5,163 bases of DNA from Rubrobacter sp. (GCA_016781885.1 JADDPM010000011.1:19728-24890); one strand, 5' to 3'. Positions 1 to 5,146 are shown, numbered from the stretch's first letter. The notes: generated by a model from the letters alone, not told the origin. Numbers and translations are program-made.

Positions 1-364
1 GCGGGTTGCCCAAAGTCCGTAGCAGCTCACCGCCGAGCTCCCGGTAAGCTGCGAGCTCCCCGCCCGAGCGCCCGTCCGCCCAGAGCACCGCCGGACGCAG
101 TACGTTCCCCGCCCCGTCCGAGAGCACGACCCCGTGCATCTGCCCGGAGAGCCCCAGTGAAAAGACCTCCCCGCCGCGTCCCCCGACCGCCATCCGAACC
201 GCTAGCGAGACGGCCCTCCACCACTCCTCAGGGTCCGACTCGGCCCACCGGGGACGCGGCGAAGAGACGGCGTAAGAAGCCGACCCCTCCCCCCGTGCCC
301 CGCCGTCTTCGTCAATGAGGAGGGCCTTCACCGAGCCCGTGCCGAGGTCTAGGCCGAGGAGCAT
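1..364 (-). CDS. xylB: Xylulokinase, N-terminal part (runs off left edge)
   Basis: The first 121 residues of an FGGY-family sugar kinase are present; the rest lies left of the window. Xylulokinase phosphorylates D-xylulose with ATP in the cytoplasm, feeding xylose into the pentose phosphate pathway. The protein opens with LLGLDLGTGSVKALLID (residues 2-18), the phosphate-binding start of the FGGY/actin-like ATPase fold, with Asp6 in the usual place. WAESDPEEWW (40-49), GQMHG (74-78) and the LWADGR segment (94-99) follow in the same order and spacing as in E. coli XylB. GQMHG separates xylulokinase from glycerol kinase and ribulokinase. The ATG at 364-362 was chosen because the family starts right before this glycine/aspartate motif and no other start lies just upstream. 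The Shine-Dalgarno sequence is weak (AGG five bases before the ATG). No xylose isomerase or regulator is visible here. Confidence 0.93.
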   Translation of the reverse strand, partial: MLLGLDLGTGSVKALLIDEDGGARGEGSASYAVSSPRPRWAESDPEEWWRAVSLAVRMAVGGRGGEVFSLGLSGQMHGVVLSDGAGNVLRPAVLWADGRSGGELAAYRELGGELLRTLGNP

Positions 365-686
365 ATCAGCCTGTCGGCATTCCGGCTTTCGGACGCTCCA
401 GGCCCGGCCATACCCCGACTCCCACAGGTCCCACGCCTCCCTTCCCGGCACCCTCACCGACGGCTCTCAAGCGTACCAGACTACCGCCGTCCGCAACCTG
501 CCTGACCGTCTGACAGCCGATAAGAATCTGCGCGCTGAGAGGGGGTATGGTGCGCGCCGGTCCTGGGAAATGCACCGGGGCATCATGCGCTCTCTGGCGG
601 TCCAGGGAGTTTTAGGGCTAGAGATGCGGAGAGGGCCGGGGTGGTCCCGGCCCTCCTGGCCTCTCGGGGTTTTCGGACCCTGTGTT
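365..686. other. Intergenic region between xylB and the sortase gene
   Basis: This 322-base stretch has no convincing gene on either strand. Open frames crossing it have arginine- and proline-rich translations typical of shadow frames. It should contain the xylB promoter (reading leftward), but I found no -35/-10 pair close to consensus. A short tandem similarity (GTCAGACGGTCAGGCAG on the minus strand, around 496-512) could be part of a regulator site but is not strong enough to call. The clear structure is the GC-rich hairpin at 631-655, annotated separately. Confidence 0.5.
631..655 (-). terminator. GC-rich hairpin downstream of the sortase gene
   Basis: GAGGGCCGGG (631-640) and CCCGGCCCTC (646-655) form a perfect 10-bp stem with a 5-base loop. 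It lies 31 bases past the sortase stop codon, where a terminator is expected. No good T-run follows on the minus strand, so it would be a U-poor terminator, of a kind proposed for high-GC bacteria. The minus-strand arm begins with the same 12 bases (GAGGGCCGGGAC) as the hairpin at 2436-2464. Confidence 0.55.
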
Positions 687-1283
687 TTAGGCCTGGGTAT
701 CCTTGAGCTCGGCCTGGACGATCAGGCGGTCCGCGTAGTCGGGGAGCGTACACGTCTGGAGCGTCACCACGTTCCTACCCTCGATGGGCTCGGTAACGTA
801 CAGGTCGGTGGGGGCTACCACAAAGGTCTTGAAGACCTCGTAGACGTACTGCTTGCCGTTCGCGTCGGAGATGGTTACCTGGTCGCCCTCCTGAAGGTTG
901 TCCATGTCGTAGAAGGCCAGGAAGCTCTCCGTACCTGGATAGCCGAGGCGGTGACCCGCGATGTACACGTTGGCCTCGTCCTCCCACGGATATCCTGTTC
1001 CCTCCAGGTGGATACCGATGTAGTCCCTTAGAGCATCCTCGTTGTCGCCGGCCGTAGTCGGGACCGTATCTTCTTGTATGCGCTCCATCTTGGGCACCGA
1101 GAGCTTGAGGGTCTTGTCAGCCGGGGCCTTAGCCTGGTTGTCCTGCTTTTGCGTGCTGGCGGGGGCGGTGGGCGCCTGGACGTCGTCGTCAGAGGGAGCC
1201 TGCCCCTGATCCTCGGACCCGCCGCACGCGGCCAGGGCCACAAACATCGCCAGGGCCATCGTTACCAATAAGAGATTTCTCAC
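687..1283 (-). CDS. Class E-like sortase with lipoprotein signal
   Basis: Sortases are extracytoplasmic cysteine transpeptidases that cut a C-terminal sorting signal and join the protein to the cell wall or to another protein. All three active-site residues are visible (198-residue numbering): His111 in YIAGHRLGYPG, Cys178 in TLQTC and Arg186 in DRLIVQAEL. The AGHR and TLxTC signatures fit the actinobacterial class E/D group best; the exact class is uncertain. The N-terminus reads MRNLLLVTMALAMFVALAAC, a lipoprotein signal with lipobox LAAC and lipidation Cys20. A flexible D/Q/P/A/K-rich linker follows to about residue 60, then the beta-barrel domain. The GTG at 1283 was chosen because AGAAGG lies five bases upstream and the signal peptide then has normal length; GTGs at 1289 and 1304 are alternatives. 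No LPXTG-type substrate is encoded nearby, so it probably acts on proteins encoded elsewhere. Confidence 0.88.
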   Translation of the reverse strand: MRNLLLVTMALAMFVALAACGGSEDQGQAPSDDDVQAPTAPASTQKQDNQAKAPADKTLKLSVPKMERIQEDTVPTTAGDNEDALRDYIGIHLEGTGYPWEDEANVYIAGHRLGYPGTESFLAFYDMDNLQEGDQVTISDANGKQYVYEVFKTFVVAPTDLYVTEPIEGRNVVTLQTCTLPDYADRLIVQAELKDTQA

Positions 1284-1288
1284 GCGCA

Positions 1289-1299
1289 CCTTCTCACCT
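1289..1299 (-). promoter_or_regulatory. Ribosome binding site of the sortase gene
   Basis: Read on the minus strand this is AGGTGAGAAGG. Its AGAAGG part is five bases from the GTG at 1283, and its AGGTGA part is four bases from the GTG at 1289. The GTG at 1304 lies before this site and has only a badly spaced GGAG (three bases). This favours the shorter protein starts. Confidence 0.6.
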
Positions 1300-1460
1300 C
1301 TCACTTGCTCCGTCTACCAGGATAATATACGGTCCATCGGACTCTACGGCACATACTGTATCAAAGACCCGCGTAATTTCACCAACCGAAAGTAGGATCT
1401 TTCCCGACCGGAAGTAGTACTGATCTCCCGAGTCTCCACATATAGACCTCGCCAGCCTCC
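1294..1460 (-). pseudogene. Possible gene remnant between the sortase and the 105-residue gene
   Basis: One minus-strand frame encodes a stretch with normal protein character, containing GDQYYFRSGKILLSVGE, then TRVFDTVCAVESDGPYIILV, and ending ...DGASER at the TGA 1294-1296 inside the sortase ribosome binding site. It is hydrophobic/polar in a beta-strand-like pattern and uses more A/T than its neighbours. It has no start codon or ribosome binding site of its own: the only ATG in this frame is far upstream at 1629, inside the 105-residue gene, and the translation from there is shadow-like. It may be the displaced 3' end of the upstream gene after a frameshift near 1465, a decayed small gene, or chance. 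I do not recognise a family. Confidence 0.3.
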
Positions 1461-1778
1461 CTACCGCAACGTGTTGGCGAAATCCTCGACGGTATAGAGG
1501 TACTCGGCCAGGCCGGGTTCGGGCCGCGGGCTGACGGAGACGAGATCGAAGTTTCCGAGCACCTTCATGAGCTCCCCATCGTCCAACCTCACAGCGCCCC
1601 AACCCTCGCCGGGGATCCTGGCCCGCCAATGCGCGTAGAACTCCTCGGCCTCCTCTACGCTCAGGAATACGCAGACCACCTCCCCCTCCTCCACACTATA
1701 TGAGAGGTACCCAGGGACGTTCCCCTCCATCCGCTCCAGCAACACGTACCCCTCACCCTCCCGCCAATCCTCGAACAT
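1461..1778 (-). CDS. Conserved-looking 105-residue protein, function unknown
   Basis: I do not recognise this family. The sequence has no signal peptide or membrane segment and is acidic and aromatic-rich, with an alternating strand/helix pattern. A strand-like VVCVFL is followed by a charged helix VEEAEEFYAHWRARI (about residues 41-55), then GWGAVRLDDGELMKVLGNF (about 59-77) and a final YLYTVEDFANTL helix. The layout, in which a value is read and compared with a limit, recalls small cytoplasmic proteins of SseB-like type, but that is only a resemblance. The start is firm: GGAGGG lies eight bases before the ATG at 1778. It is transcribed toward the sortase, with 177 bases between its stop and the chosen sortase start, so the two may share a transcript. 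The stop may be premature, because another frame continues as protein-like sequence just after it. Confidence 0.72.
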   Translation of the reverse strand: MFEDWREGEGYVLLERMEGNVPGYLSYSVEEGEVVCVFLSVEEAEEFYAHWRARIPGEGWGAVRLDDGELMKVLGNFDLVSVSPRPEPGLAEYLYTVEDFANTLR

Positions 1779-1786
1779 AACCTTCT

Positions 1787-1792
1787 CCCTCC
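1787..1792 (-). promoter_or_regulatory. Ribosome binding site of the 105-residue gene
   Basis: GGAGGG on the minus strand lies eight bases before the ATG at 1778-1776, within a longer purine run ending AGAAGG. It is the best ribosome binding site in the left half of the window and supports translation of this otherwise unrecognised gene. Confidence 0.65.
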
Positions 1793-1864
1793 ATCACTCG
1801 TACCCCGGACGGGCTCGGCACTACAGGTCCTTCATAATTTGACAAACCTGAACGTAGGTGCAAA

Positions 1865-2413
1865 ATGCATTTAGCAAGCTCGAAGGAGTGTACAGGAATA
1901 CCCGGTAGAGAGAAGGTAGATGAAGCGGCGGAGGAGTTCGCCCGGACCATGGTAGGCACGCACAGGGCGCTCGCTGGTTACGTAGCGGGGGTCCAGGCGC
2001 GCAACCTGGGATTCGTGAGGGACGTAGTCGTGGATACGACGGCGGAGATGCGCCGCCAGGCGGAGGCGAACCGGGCGCTGGCGCGGGGTCTCGCGGAGCA
2101 GGCCGGGGAGCAGAGTGACATCTTCTGGAGGATCGTCGAGGCCTCCTTCGAGGCCTACCGGAGCTTCCTCCACGCGCCGGCTCACGGCGGCGAGGGTCCG
2201 AATTATGTTGCGACTGCGACGACGGACGTTGCCGTCGGTGGCGAGTCTCCCATCGAGGGCTACGACGAGCTCTCGGTGAAGAAGATCTTTGAGAGGCTCG
2301 ACATGCTCTCCGTTGGAGAGTTGGAGAGGATCCGGGCCTACGAGGAGAAGAACAAGAACCGCGAGTCGCTCCTCAAGCAGATCGAGCGTAGGACGAGGGC
2401 CATCTCCTCGTAA
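1865..2413 (+). CDS. Phasin-like helical protein with C-terminal helix-loop-helix
   Basis: The 182-residue product is almost wholly helical. Residues about 15-105 form a long amphipathic region (from VDEAAEEFARTM to FEAYRSFL) resembling phasin-type or granule-coating proteins, which bind the surface of polyester or lipid inclusions in the cytoplasm. A glycine/threonine-rich linker (about 106-130) leads to a compact C-terminal module, YDELSVKKIFERLDMLSVGELERIRAYEE and on to KNRESLL (133-170). I associate this module with actinobacterial proteins, where it appears to be a small helical binding domain; the family link comes from memory. There is no signal peptide. The ATG at 1865 has AGGTG four bases upstream. 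A second in-frame ATG at 1949 (residue 29) is possible but would remove the first part of the conserved-looking helix. The gene is divergent from the 105-residue gene and convergent with ald. It has strong G/C third-position bias, as expected of a resident gene. Confidence 0.78.
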   Translation: MHLASSKECTGIPGREKVDEAAEEFARTMVGTHRALAGYVAGVQARNLGFVRDVVVDTTAEMRRQAEANRALARGLAEQAGEQSDIFWRIVEASFEAYRSFLHAPAHGGEGPNYVATATTDVAVGGESPIEGYDELSVKKIFERLDMLSVGELERIRAYEEKNKNRESLLKQIERRTRAISS

Positions 2414-2435
2414 GAAGCGCGCAGAGAAGGAGTAC

Positions 2436-2464
2436 GAGGGGCGGGACGCGTAGTCCCGGCCCTC
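2436..2464 (+). terminator. Shared terminator hairpin between the phasin-like gene and ald
   Basis: GAGGGGCGGGAC (2436-2447) pairs with GTCCCGGCCCTC (2453-2464) with a single G-G mismatch, giving a 12-position stem and a 5-base loop GCGTA. It starts 22 bases after the stop of the plus-strand gene and ends 19 bases before the end of the minus-strand ald. It is followed on the plus strand by TCCCTTTGTCC, a weak pyrimidine run. Its place between convergent genes suggests it works in both directions. Confidence 0.7.
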
Positions 2465-2483
2465 TCCCTTTGTCCGTGGGCGG

Positions 2484-3127
2484 TTAGTCGAGGAGCCTCT
2501 CAACAGGCTCGTGAGGCAGACCATGGGCCTCAGCGACCGGCTCCGAGACCAGGCTGCCGCGTAGAGTCGAGAGACCTTTAAAGAGAGCGGGGTCGGAGGC
2601 GGCGGCGCCCTTCACGCCCTCGTCGGCTATCCTGACCAGGTAGGGGAGCGTCACGCTGGTCAGCGCCAGGGTCGAGGTGCGGGCGACCGCGCCGGGGATG
2701 TTCGCCACGCAGTAGTGGACCACGCCCTCTTCTACGTAGGTAGGATCCGAGTGGGTCGTGGGGCGGCTCGTCTCGAAGCAGCCGCCCTGGTCTATGGCGA
2801 CGTCGACTACGACGCTGCCCGGTTTCATGCTCGCAACCATCTCGCGGCTCACGAGTTTCGGGGCCTTCGCCCCGTGGACCAGGACCGCCCCAACCACCAC
2901 GTCCGCCCCCTTCACGTAGGCGGCGGTGCGGGCGCGGTTGGGGATCACCAGGTCCGCCCTGCCCTCGAAGATGTCGGAGAGGTACGCCAGACGCCTAGGA
3001 TTGGTGTCCAGGACGCTCACGATAGCCCGCATGCCCAAGCCTATCTTGGCCGCCTCGGTCCCAACGACCCCGCCGCCGATGATCGTCACCCTCGCGGCGG
3101 GCGTCCCTGGCACACCGCCCAAAAGTA
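2484..3127 (-). pseudogene. ald: Alanine dehydrogenase, C-terminal part, disrupted by insertion sequence
   Basis: Ald reversibly converts L-alanine to pyruvate and ammonia with NAD+. Only the C-terminal ~214 residues remain of a family length of about 370. Visible motifs are LLGGVPGTPAARVTIIGGGVVG with the Rossmann glycines, VLDTNPRRL with the adenosine-ribose-binding Asp, VVGAVLVHGAKAPKLVS, VVDVAIDQGGCFETSRPTTH with the Asp of the active site, and CVANIPGAVARTSTLALT. The order and spacing match M. tuberculosis Ald closely. The missing N-terminal part should carry the substrate-binding Arg, Lys and His, so this fragment alone cannot be an active enzyme. The frame meets the insertion sequence at 3128, just before LLGGVPG. 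TTG at 3122 could be read as a start but is simply an internal leucine codon of the family motif. The 5' half of the gene should lie beyond the right end of the element. Confidence 0.9.
3120..3127. repeat. Predicted target-site duplication (left copy)
   Basis: CAAAAGTA lies directly outside the left inverted repeat. IS1595-family elements are known to duplicate 8 bp at insertion, so this octamer should recur right after the right end of the element, outside the window. The call rests on the position of the left end and is not confirmed here. Confidence 0.4.
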
Positions 3128-3154
3128 GGGGACTTATCCCCTTGACGTCGGTAC
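3128..3154 (+). repeat. Left terminal inverted repeat of the IS
   Basis: The outer part (GGGGACTTATCCCC, 3128-3141) is itself a small inverted repeat, GGGGA/TCCCC around CTTA. The inner part, CCCTTGACGTCGGTAC (3139-3154), is matched at the right end of the element with one change (A for G at the position complementary to 3147... i.e. TTGATG instead of TTGACG). The repeat contains the -35 box of the transposase promoter. Confidence 0.82.
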
Positions 3155-3170
3155 CGACTTGTAGTATACT
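3142..3170 (+). promoter_or_regulatory. Transposase promoter, probably giving a leaderless mRNA
   Basis: TTGACG (3142-3147) and TATACT (3165-3170) are separated by exactly 17 bases, and each differs from the sigma-70 consensus at one position. Transcription would begin about seven bases after the -10 box, at or next to 3177, which is the A of the transposase ATG. No ribosome binding site lies between promoter and start, so the mRNA is probably leaderless, a common mode in actinobacteria. The -35 box is within the left inverted repeat, so repeat binding by transposase could repress the gene. Confidence 0.75.
3147..3158. promoter_or_regulatory. Perfect 12-base palindrome in the promoter spacer
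   Basis: GTCGGTACCGAC reads the same on both strands. It begins at the last base of the -35 box and ends six bases before the -10 box, a classic position for a repressor. The left half is part of the inverted repeat; at the right end the second half is not kept (GTCGGTACGTTA), so the palindrome is specific to the promoter end. A regulatory role is inferred. Confidence 0.4.
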
Positions 3171-3176
3171 TAAAAT

Positions 3177-4133
3177 ATGTCCAAGGTAGACCGGAATAAC
3201 CCGAAACGCTCCAAGGCTTCCGACTCTCCCCTAACCTTCTTTGAGTTTGATCGCCAGTATCCCGACGATGCCGCTTGCTTGGACACCCTGGTAAAGAAGC
3301 TCTACCCGGACGGCATCTACTGCCCGACGTGCGAGAAGATCACGAAGCACCATCGGGACAAGTTGCGCCCCTCTTATTCTTGCCAGTTCTGCGGGCATCG
3401 GGAGCACCCGATGGTCGGTACTATCTTTGAGAACTCCGCTACTTCTCTCAAACTCTGGTTCTACGCGATCTACCTTATGTCTAGCACCCGCTGCGGAATC
3501 TCCGCGAAGCAACTAGAGCGTGAGTTGGGCGTCACCTACAAGACCGCATGGCGTATGTTCCACAAAATCCGCTCTCTGTTAGACCAAGGTGATCCGCTCT
3601 TGGGCGGGACTGTTGAAGCCGACGAAGCCTATGTTGGCGGCGCGGCCAAGTGGCGCAATAAGGGTCTTCCAGAAGGCAAAGGGCGTGGTCCCGTAGACAA
3701 GACTCCCGTGTTCGGCCTAGCGAAGCGCGGCAAAGACGATAAGGGCGGAACAATCGTAGCCAAGGTGGTAGACGATGCCGGAGCTAAGACCATCCTGCCC
3801 CACGTCCGTACCAAGGTGCTGCCAGAGTCGGTTGTCTACACCGACGAAGCGGCGATCTACCAACAGCTAGGGAACATGGGCTATGAGCACGACTGGGTGC
3901 CCCATTCTCAGCACGTCTACGTAAGTGGCGATGTCCACACCAACACCATAGACGGGTTCTGGACTCACCTAAAGCGCGGCGTAAGCGGCGTCTATCGAGG
4001 CGTGTCTAGCAAACACTTGCAGTCTTACCTGGATGAGTATGTGTTCCGCTACAACAACCGCAACAACTCGCGGGGGATGTTCAACGCTTTTCTCGACCGG
4101 GTCGAGAAGGCTTCTCCCGATCTTCCCTCTTAG
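3177..4133 (+). CDS. IS1595-family (ISXO2-like) transposase
   Basis: The 318-residue enzyme is expected to cut and join the ends of the element. Its N-terminus (about residues 19-90) has the family's FFEFDRQYPDDAACLDTL start and a zinc ribbon, CPTC (49-52) and CQFC (69-72), followed by HPMVGTIFENS. A helix-turn-helix-like stretch (GISAKQLERELGVTYKTAWR, 107-126) comes next. The ISXO2-like RNase H fold domain shows Asp149 in VEADEAYVGG, Asp223 in VYTDEAAIY and HTNTIDGFWTHLKRG (254-268), with Lys266 seven residues after the third acidic position. That third position is Asp259, where the relatives I recall have Glu (NTIEGFW) or, in some subgroups, Asn. The C-terminal YLDEYVFRYNNR is typical. Length and domain order are complete, with no frameshift, so the gene looks intact. 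ATG 3177 is the only sensible start and is fused to its promoter. Confidence 0.94.
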   Translation: MSKVDRNNPKRSKASDSPLTFFEFDRQYPDDAACLDTLVKKLYPDGIYCPTCEKITKHHRDKLRPSYSCQFCGHREHPMVGTIFENSATSLKLWFYAIYLMSSTRCGISAKQLERELGVTYKTAWRMFHKIRSLLDQGDPLLGGTVEADEAYVGGAAKWRNKGLPEGKGRGPVDKTPVFGLAKRGKDDKGGTIVAKVVDDAGAKTILPHVRTKVLPESVVYTDEAAIYQQLGNMGYEHDWVPHSQHVYVSGDVHTNTIDGFWTHLKRGVSGVYRGVSSKHLQSYLDEYVFRYNNRNNSRGMFNAFLDRVEKASPDLPS

Positions 4134-4257
4134 TCGCCTTGTCTAAGAGTCGGAAGAAATCCCCTTCTGTTGGTATCGGAATCTCTAAGCCCTTGGGCGT
4201 TGTCTGGCTAGGTTCGCCTTCTCGTACTAAGGGCCGCTTCTTGCGTTTGTCCACCAT
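4081..4257 (-). CDS. Small 58-residue protein, opposite strand, overlapping the transposase 3' end
   Basis: This minus-strand frame starts MVDKRKKRPLVREGEPSQTT and continues PKGLEIPIPTEGDFFRLLDK, then a basic tail ending GREKR. The central KGLEIPIPxxxDFF segment has the look of a conserved small-protein motif that I have a general memory of in bacterial hypothetical proteins; I know no function. It has no membrane segment or signal and is strongly basic at both ends, so it could bind nucleic acid. It overlaps the last 53 bases of the transposase gene on the other strand and starts 16 bases from the divergent passenger gene. An in-frame TAA at 4267-4269 fixes the start to ATG 4257 or GTG 4254. 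The ribosome binding site is poor (AGGG one base from the ATG, about four from the GTG). It could still be a chance frame, but the sequence reads better than a shadow. Confidence 0.55.
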   Translation of the reverse strand: MVDKRKKRPLVREGEPSQTTPKGLEIPIPTEGDFFRLLDKATKREDREKPSRPGREKR

Positions 4258-4261
4258 GCCC

Positions 4262-4266
4262 TGAGG
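4262..4266 (+). promoter_or_regulatory. Ribosome binding site of the passenger gene
   Basis: TGAGG lies seven bases before the ATG at 4274 and is the only purine-rich site upstream. It supports this start. It also lies just upstream of the start of the opposite-strand 58-codon frame, so the two genes have almost no separate leader DNA. Confidence 0.5.
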
Positions 4267-4273
4267 TTACTAC

Positions 4274-5146
4274 ATGAACAACCGTAATGCCTCTCATCCT
4301 TACCACCCGTATCACCAGTTGGTCGGATGCCAGCTAAAGATGGTGCGGGCGAACGAACACGCCAAGGCTCTCAACGACGCCATTGATGAGTTCACCGGGC
4401 GCGAGCCGTATGAAATCGTCCACGATTTCGAGTCCGAGTCCGGCCACCACATCGCGCGGTTTGAGGTTCGGCAGTGGCCACCGCTGTGGTGGAGTCCCAT
4501 TCTCGGGGACATCGTGCAGAATACCAGAGCCGCCTTGGACCACTTGGCTTGGCAGTTGGTCATCAGGAACGAGCGCAATCCGCGCTCTGCCAGGCCGCAA
4601 TTCCCCATCTTCACTCGGGACCCCTTCGACCCCGGCATTCACGACTCCCCCAAACAAGCGGAAGACGCGCTCAAAAGCTGGAAAAGCCAAACCGGGGGCA
4701 TGCACGAAAGTGACATCACGATCCTCAAGCGGTTGCAACCTTACGATGGACTCGATTCTCCCGACGACCACCCGCTCGCCAGACTCAGTCAACTTTCCAA
4801 CTGGGACAAGCACAGGGAATTCCATTTCGTCGCTCAGTCCTTCATGGACTACCGCTTTGGGGCTACCATGAAGAACACCCGCTTCAAGCTCTTGTACCTC
4901 AAACCCAGAGGGGCAATGCTCAAAGACGGCGAGCCAATAGCGCGTTATGACGCAGTCTCCACCGGTCCTAATCCCAAGCTGGACATGAATTTGAAGGTCT
5001 TTTTCGATGTAGCCTTCGGGGAAGGAAGTCCGCTTGAGGGGCTTGGGATCAAAGAGACGCTTTCTGCGATGGGCCTTTACGTCTCGGACATCATCATGGA
5101 GTTCAAAGACCGATTCGACAACCAAGATTTCAGCCCGCCTTCCTAA
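4274..5146 (+). CDS. IS passenger gene: 290-residue protein, function unknown
   Basis: I recognise the general type, a hypothetical protein scattered in actinobacteria, but know no named function. Conserved-looking blocks in order are HQLVGCQLKMVRANEHAKAL (14-33, helical), FEVRQWPPLWWSPILGDIVQ (63-82), NTRAALDHLAWQLV (83-96), PQFPIF (108-113), LKRLQPY (151-157), HPLARLSQLSNWDKHREFHF (166-185), and a strand-rich C-terminal half (about 203-290). It is a soluble protein without signal or membrane segment. The R85-AALD-H90 block on a helix has the RX4H spacing of HEPN ribonuclease active sites, and a second basic block, DKHR (178-181), follows. A HEPN-like nuclease role is therefore possible but unproven. 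The gene stops one base before the right inverted repeat, so it is built into the element. It is not a transposase and lies 140 bases after one, probably as cargo rather than as a transposition protein. Confidence 0.82.
   Translation: MNNRNASHPYHPYHQLVGCQLKMVRANEHAKALNDAIDEFTGREPYEIVHDFESESGHHIARFEVRQWPPLWWSPILGDIVQNTRAALDHLAWQLVIRNERNPRSARPQFPIFTRDPFDPGIHDSPKQAEDALKSWKSQTGGMHESDITILKRLQPYDGLDSPDDHPLARLSQLSNWDKHREFHFVAQSFMDYRFGATMKNTRFKLLYLKPRGAMLKDGEPIARYDAVSTGPNPKLDMNLKVFFDVAFGEGSPLEGLGIKETLSAMGLYVSDIIMEFKDRFDNQDFSPPS

Noticed and set aside
315..1031. A 238-codon plus-strand frame across xylB, the intergenic region and the sortase
   Set aside because: It runs opposite to two well-identified genes and its translation shows no family motifs; it is a high-GC shadow frame.
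1871..2524. A 217-codon minus-strand frame opposite the phasin-like gene
   Set aside because: It is arginine-rich and compositionally odd, and it would read through the shared hairpin. The plus-strand frame has the recognisable helical and C-terminal module sequence.
2715..3128. A 137-codon plus-strand frame opposite ald
   Set aside because: It is a mirror of a clearly recognisable ald sequence, with a His/Arg-rich translation and no ribosome binding site.
3122..3177. TTG at 3122 as a true start of a shortened alanine dehydrogenase
   Set aside because: TTG is the Leu codon of the LLGGVPG motif, there is no ribosome binding site upstream, and the sequence before it is the end of the insertion sequence.
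4334..5125. A 263-codon minus-strand frame opposite the passenger gene
   Set aside because: It is long, but the plus-strand frame has the better start, ribosome binding site and conserved-looking blocks, and ends neatly at the inverted repeat. The mirror frame begins inside the passenger without a convincing leader.
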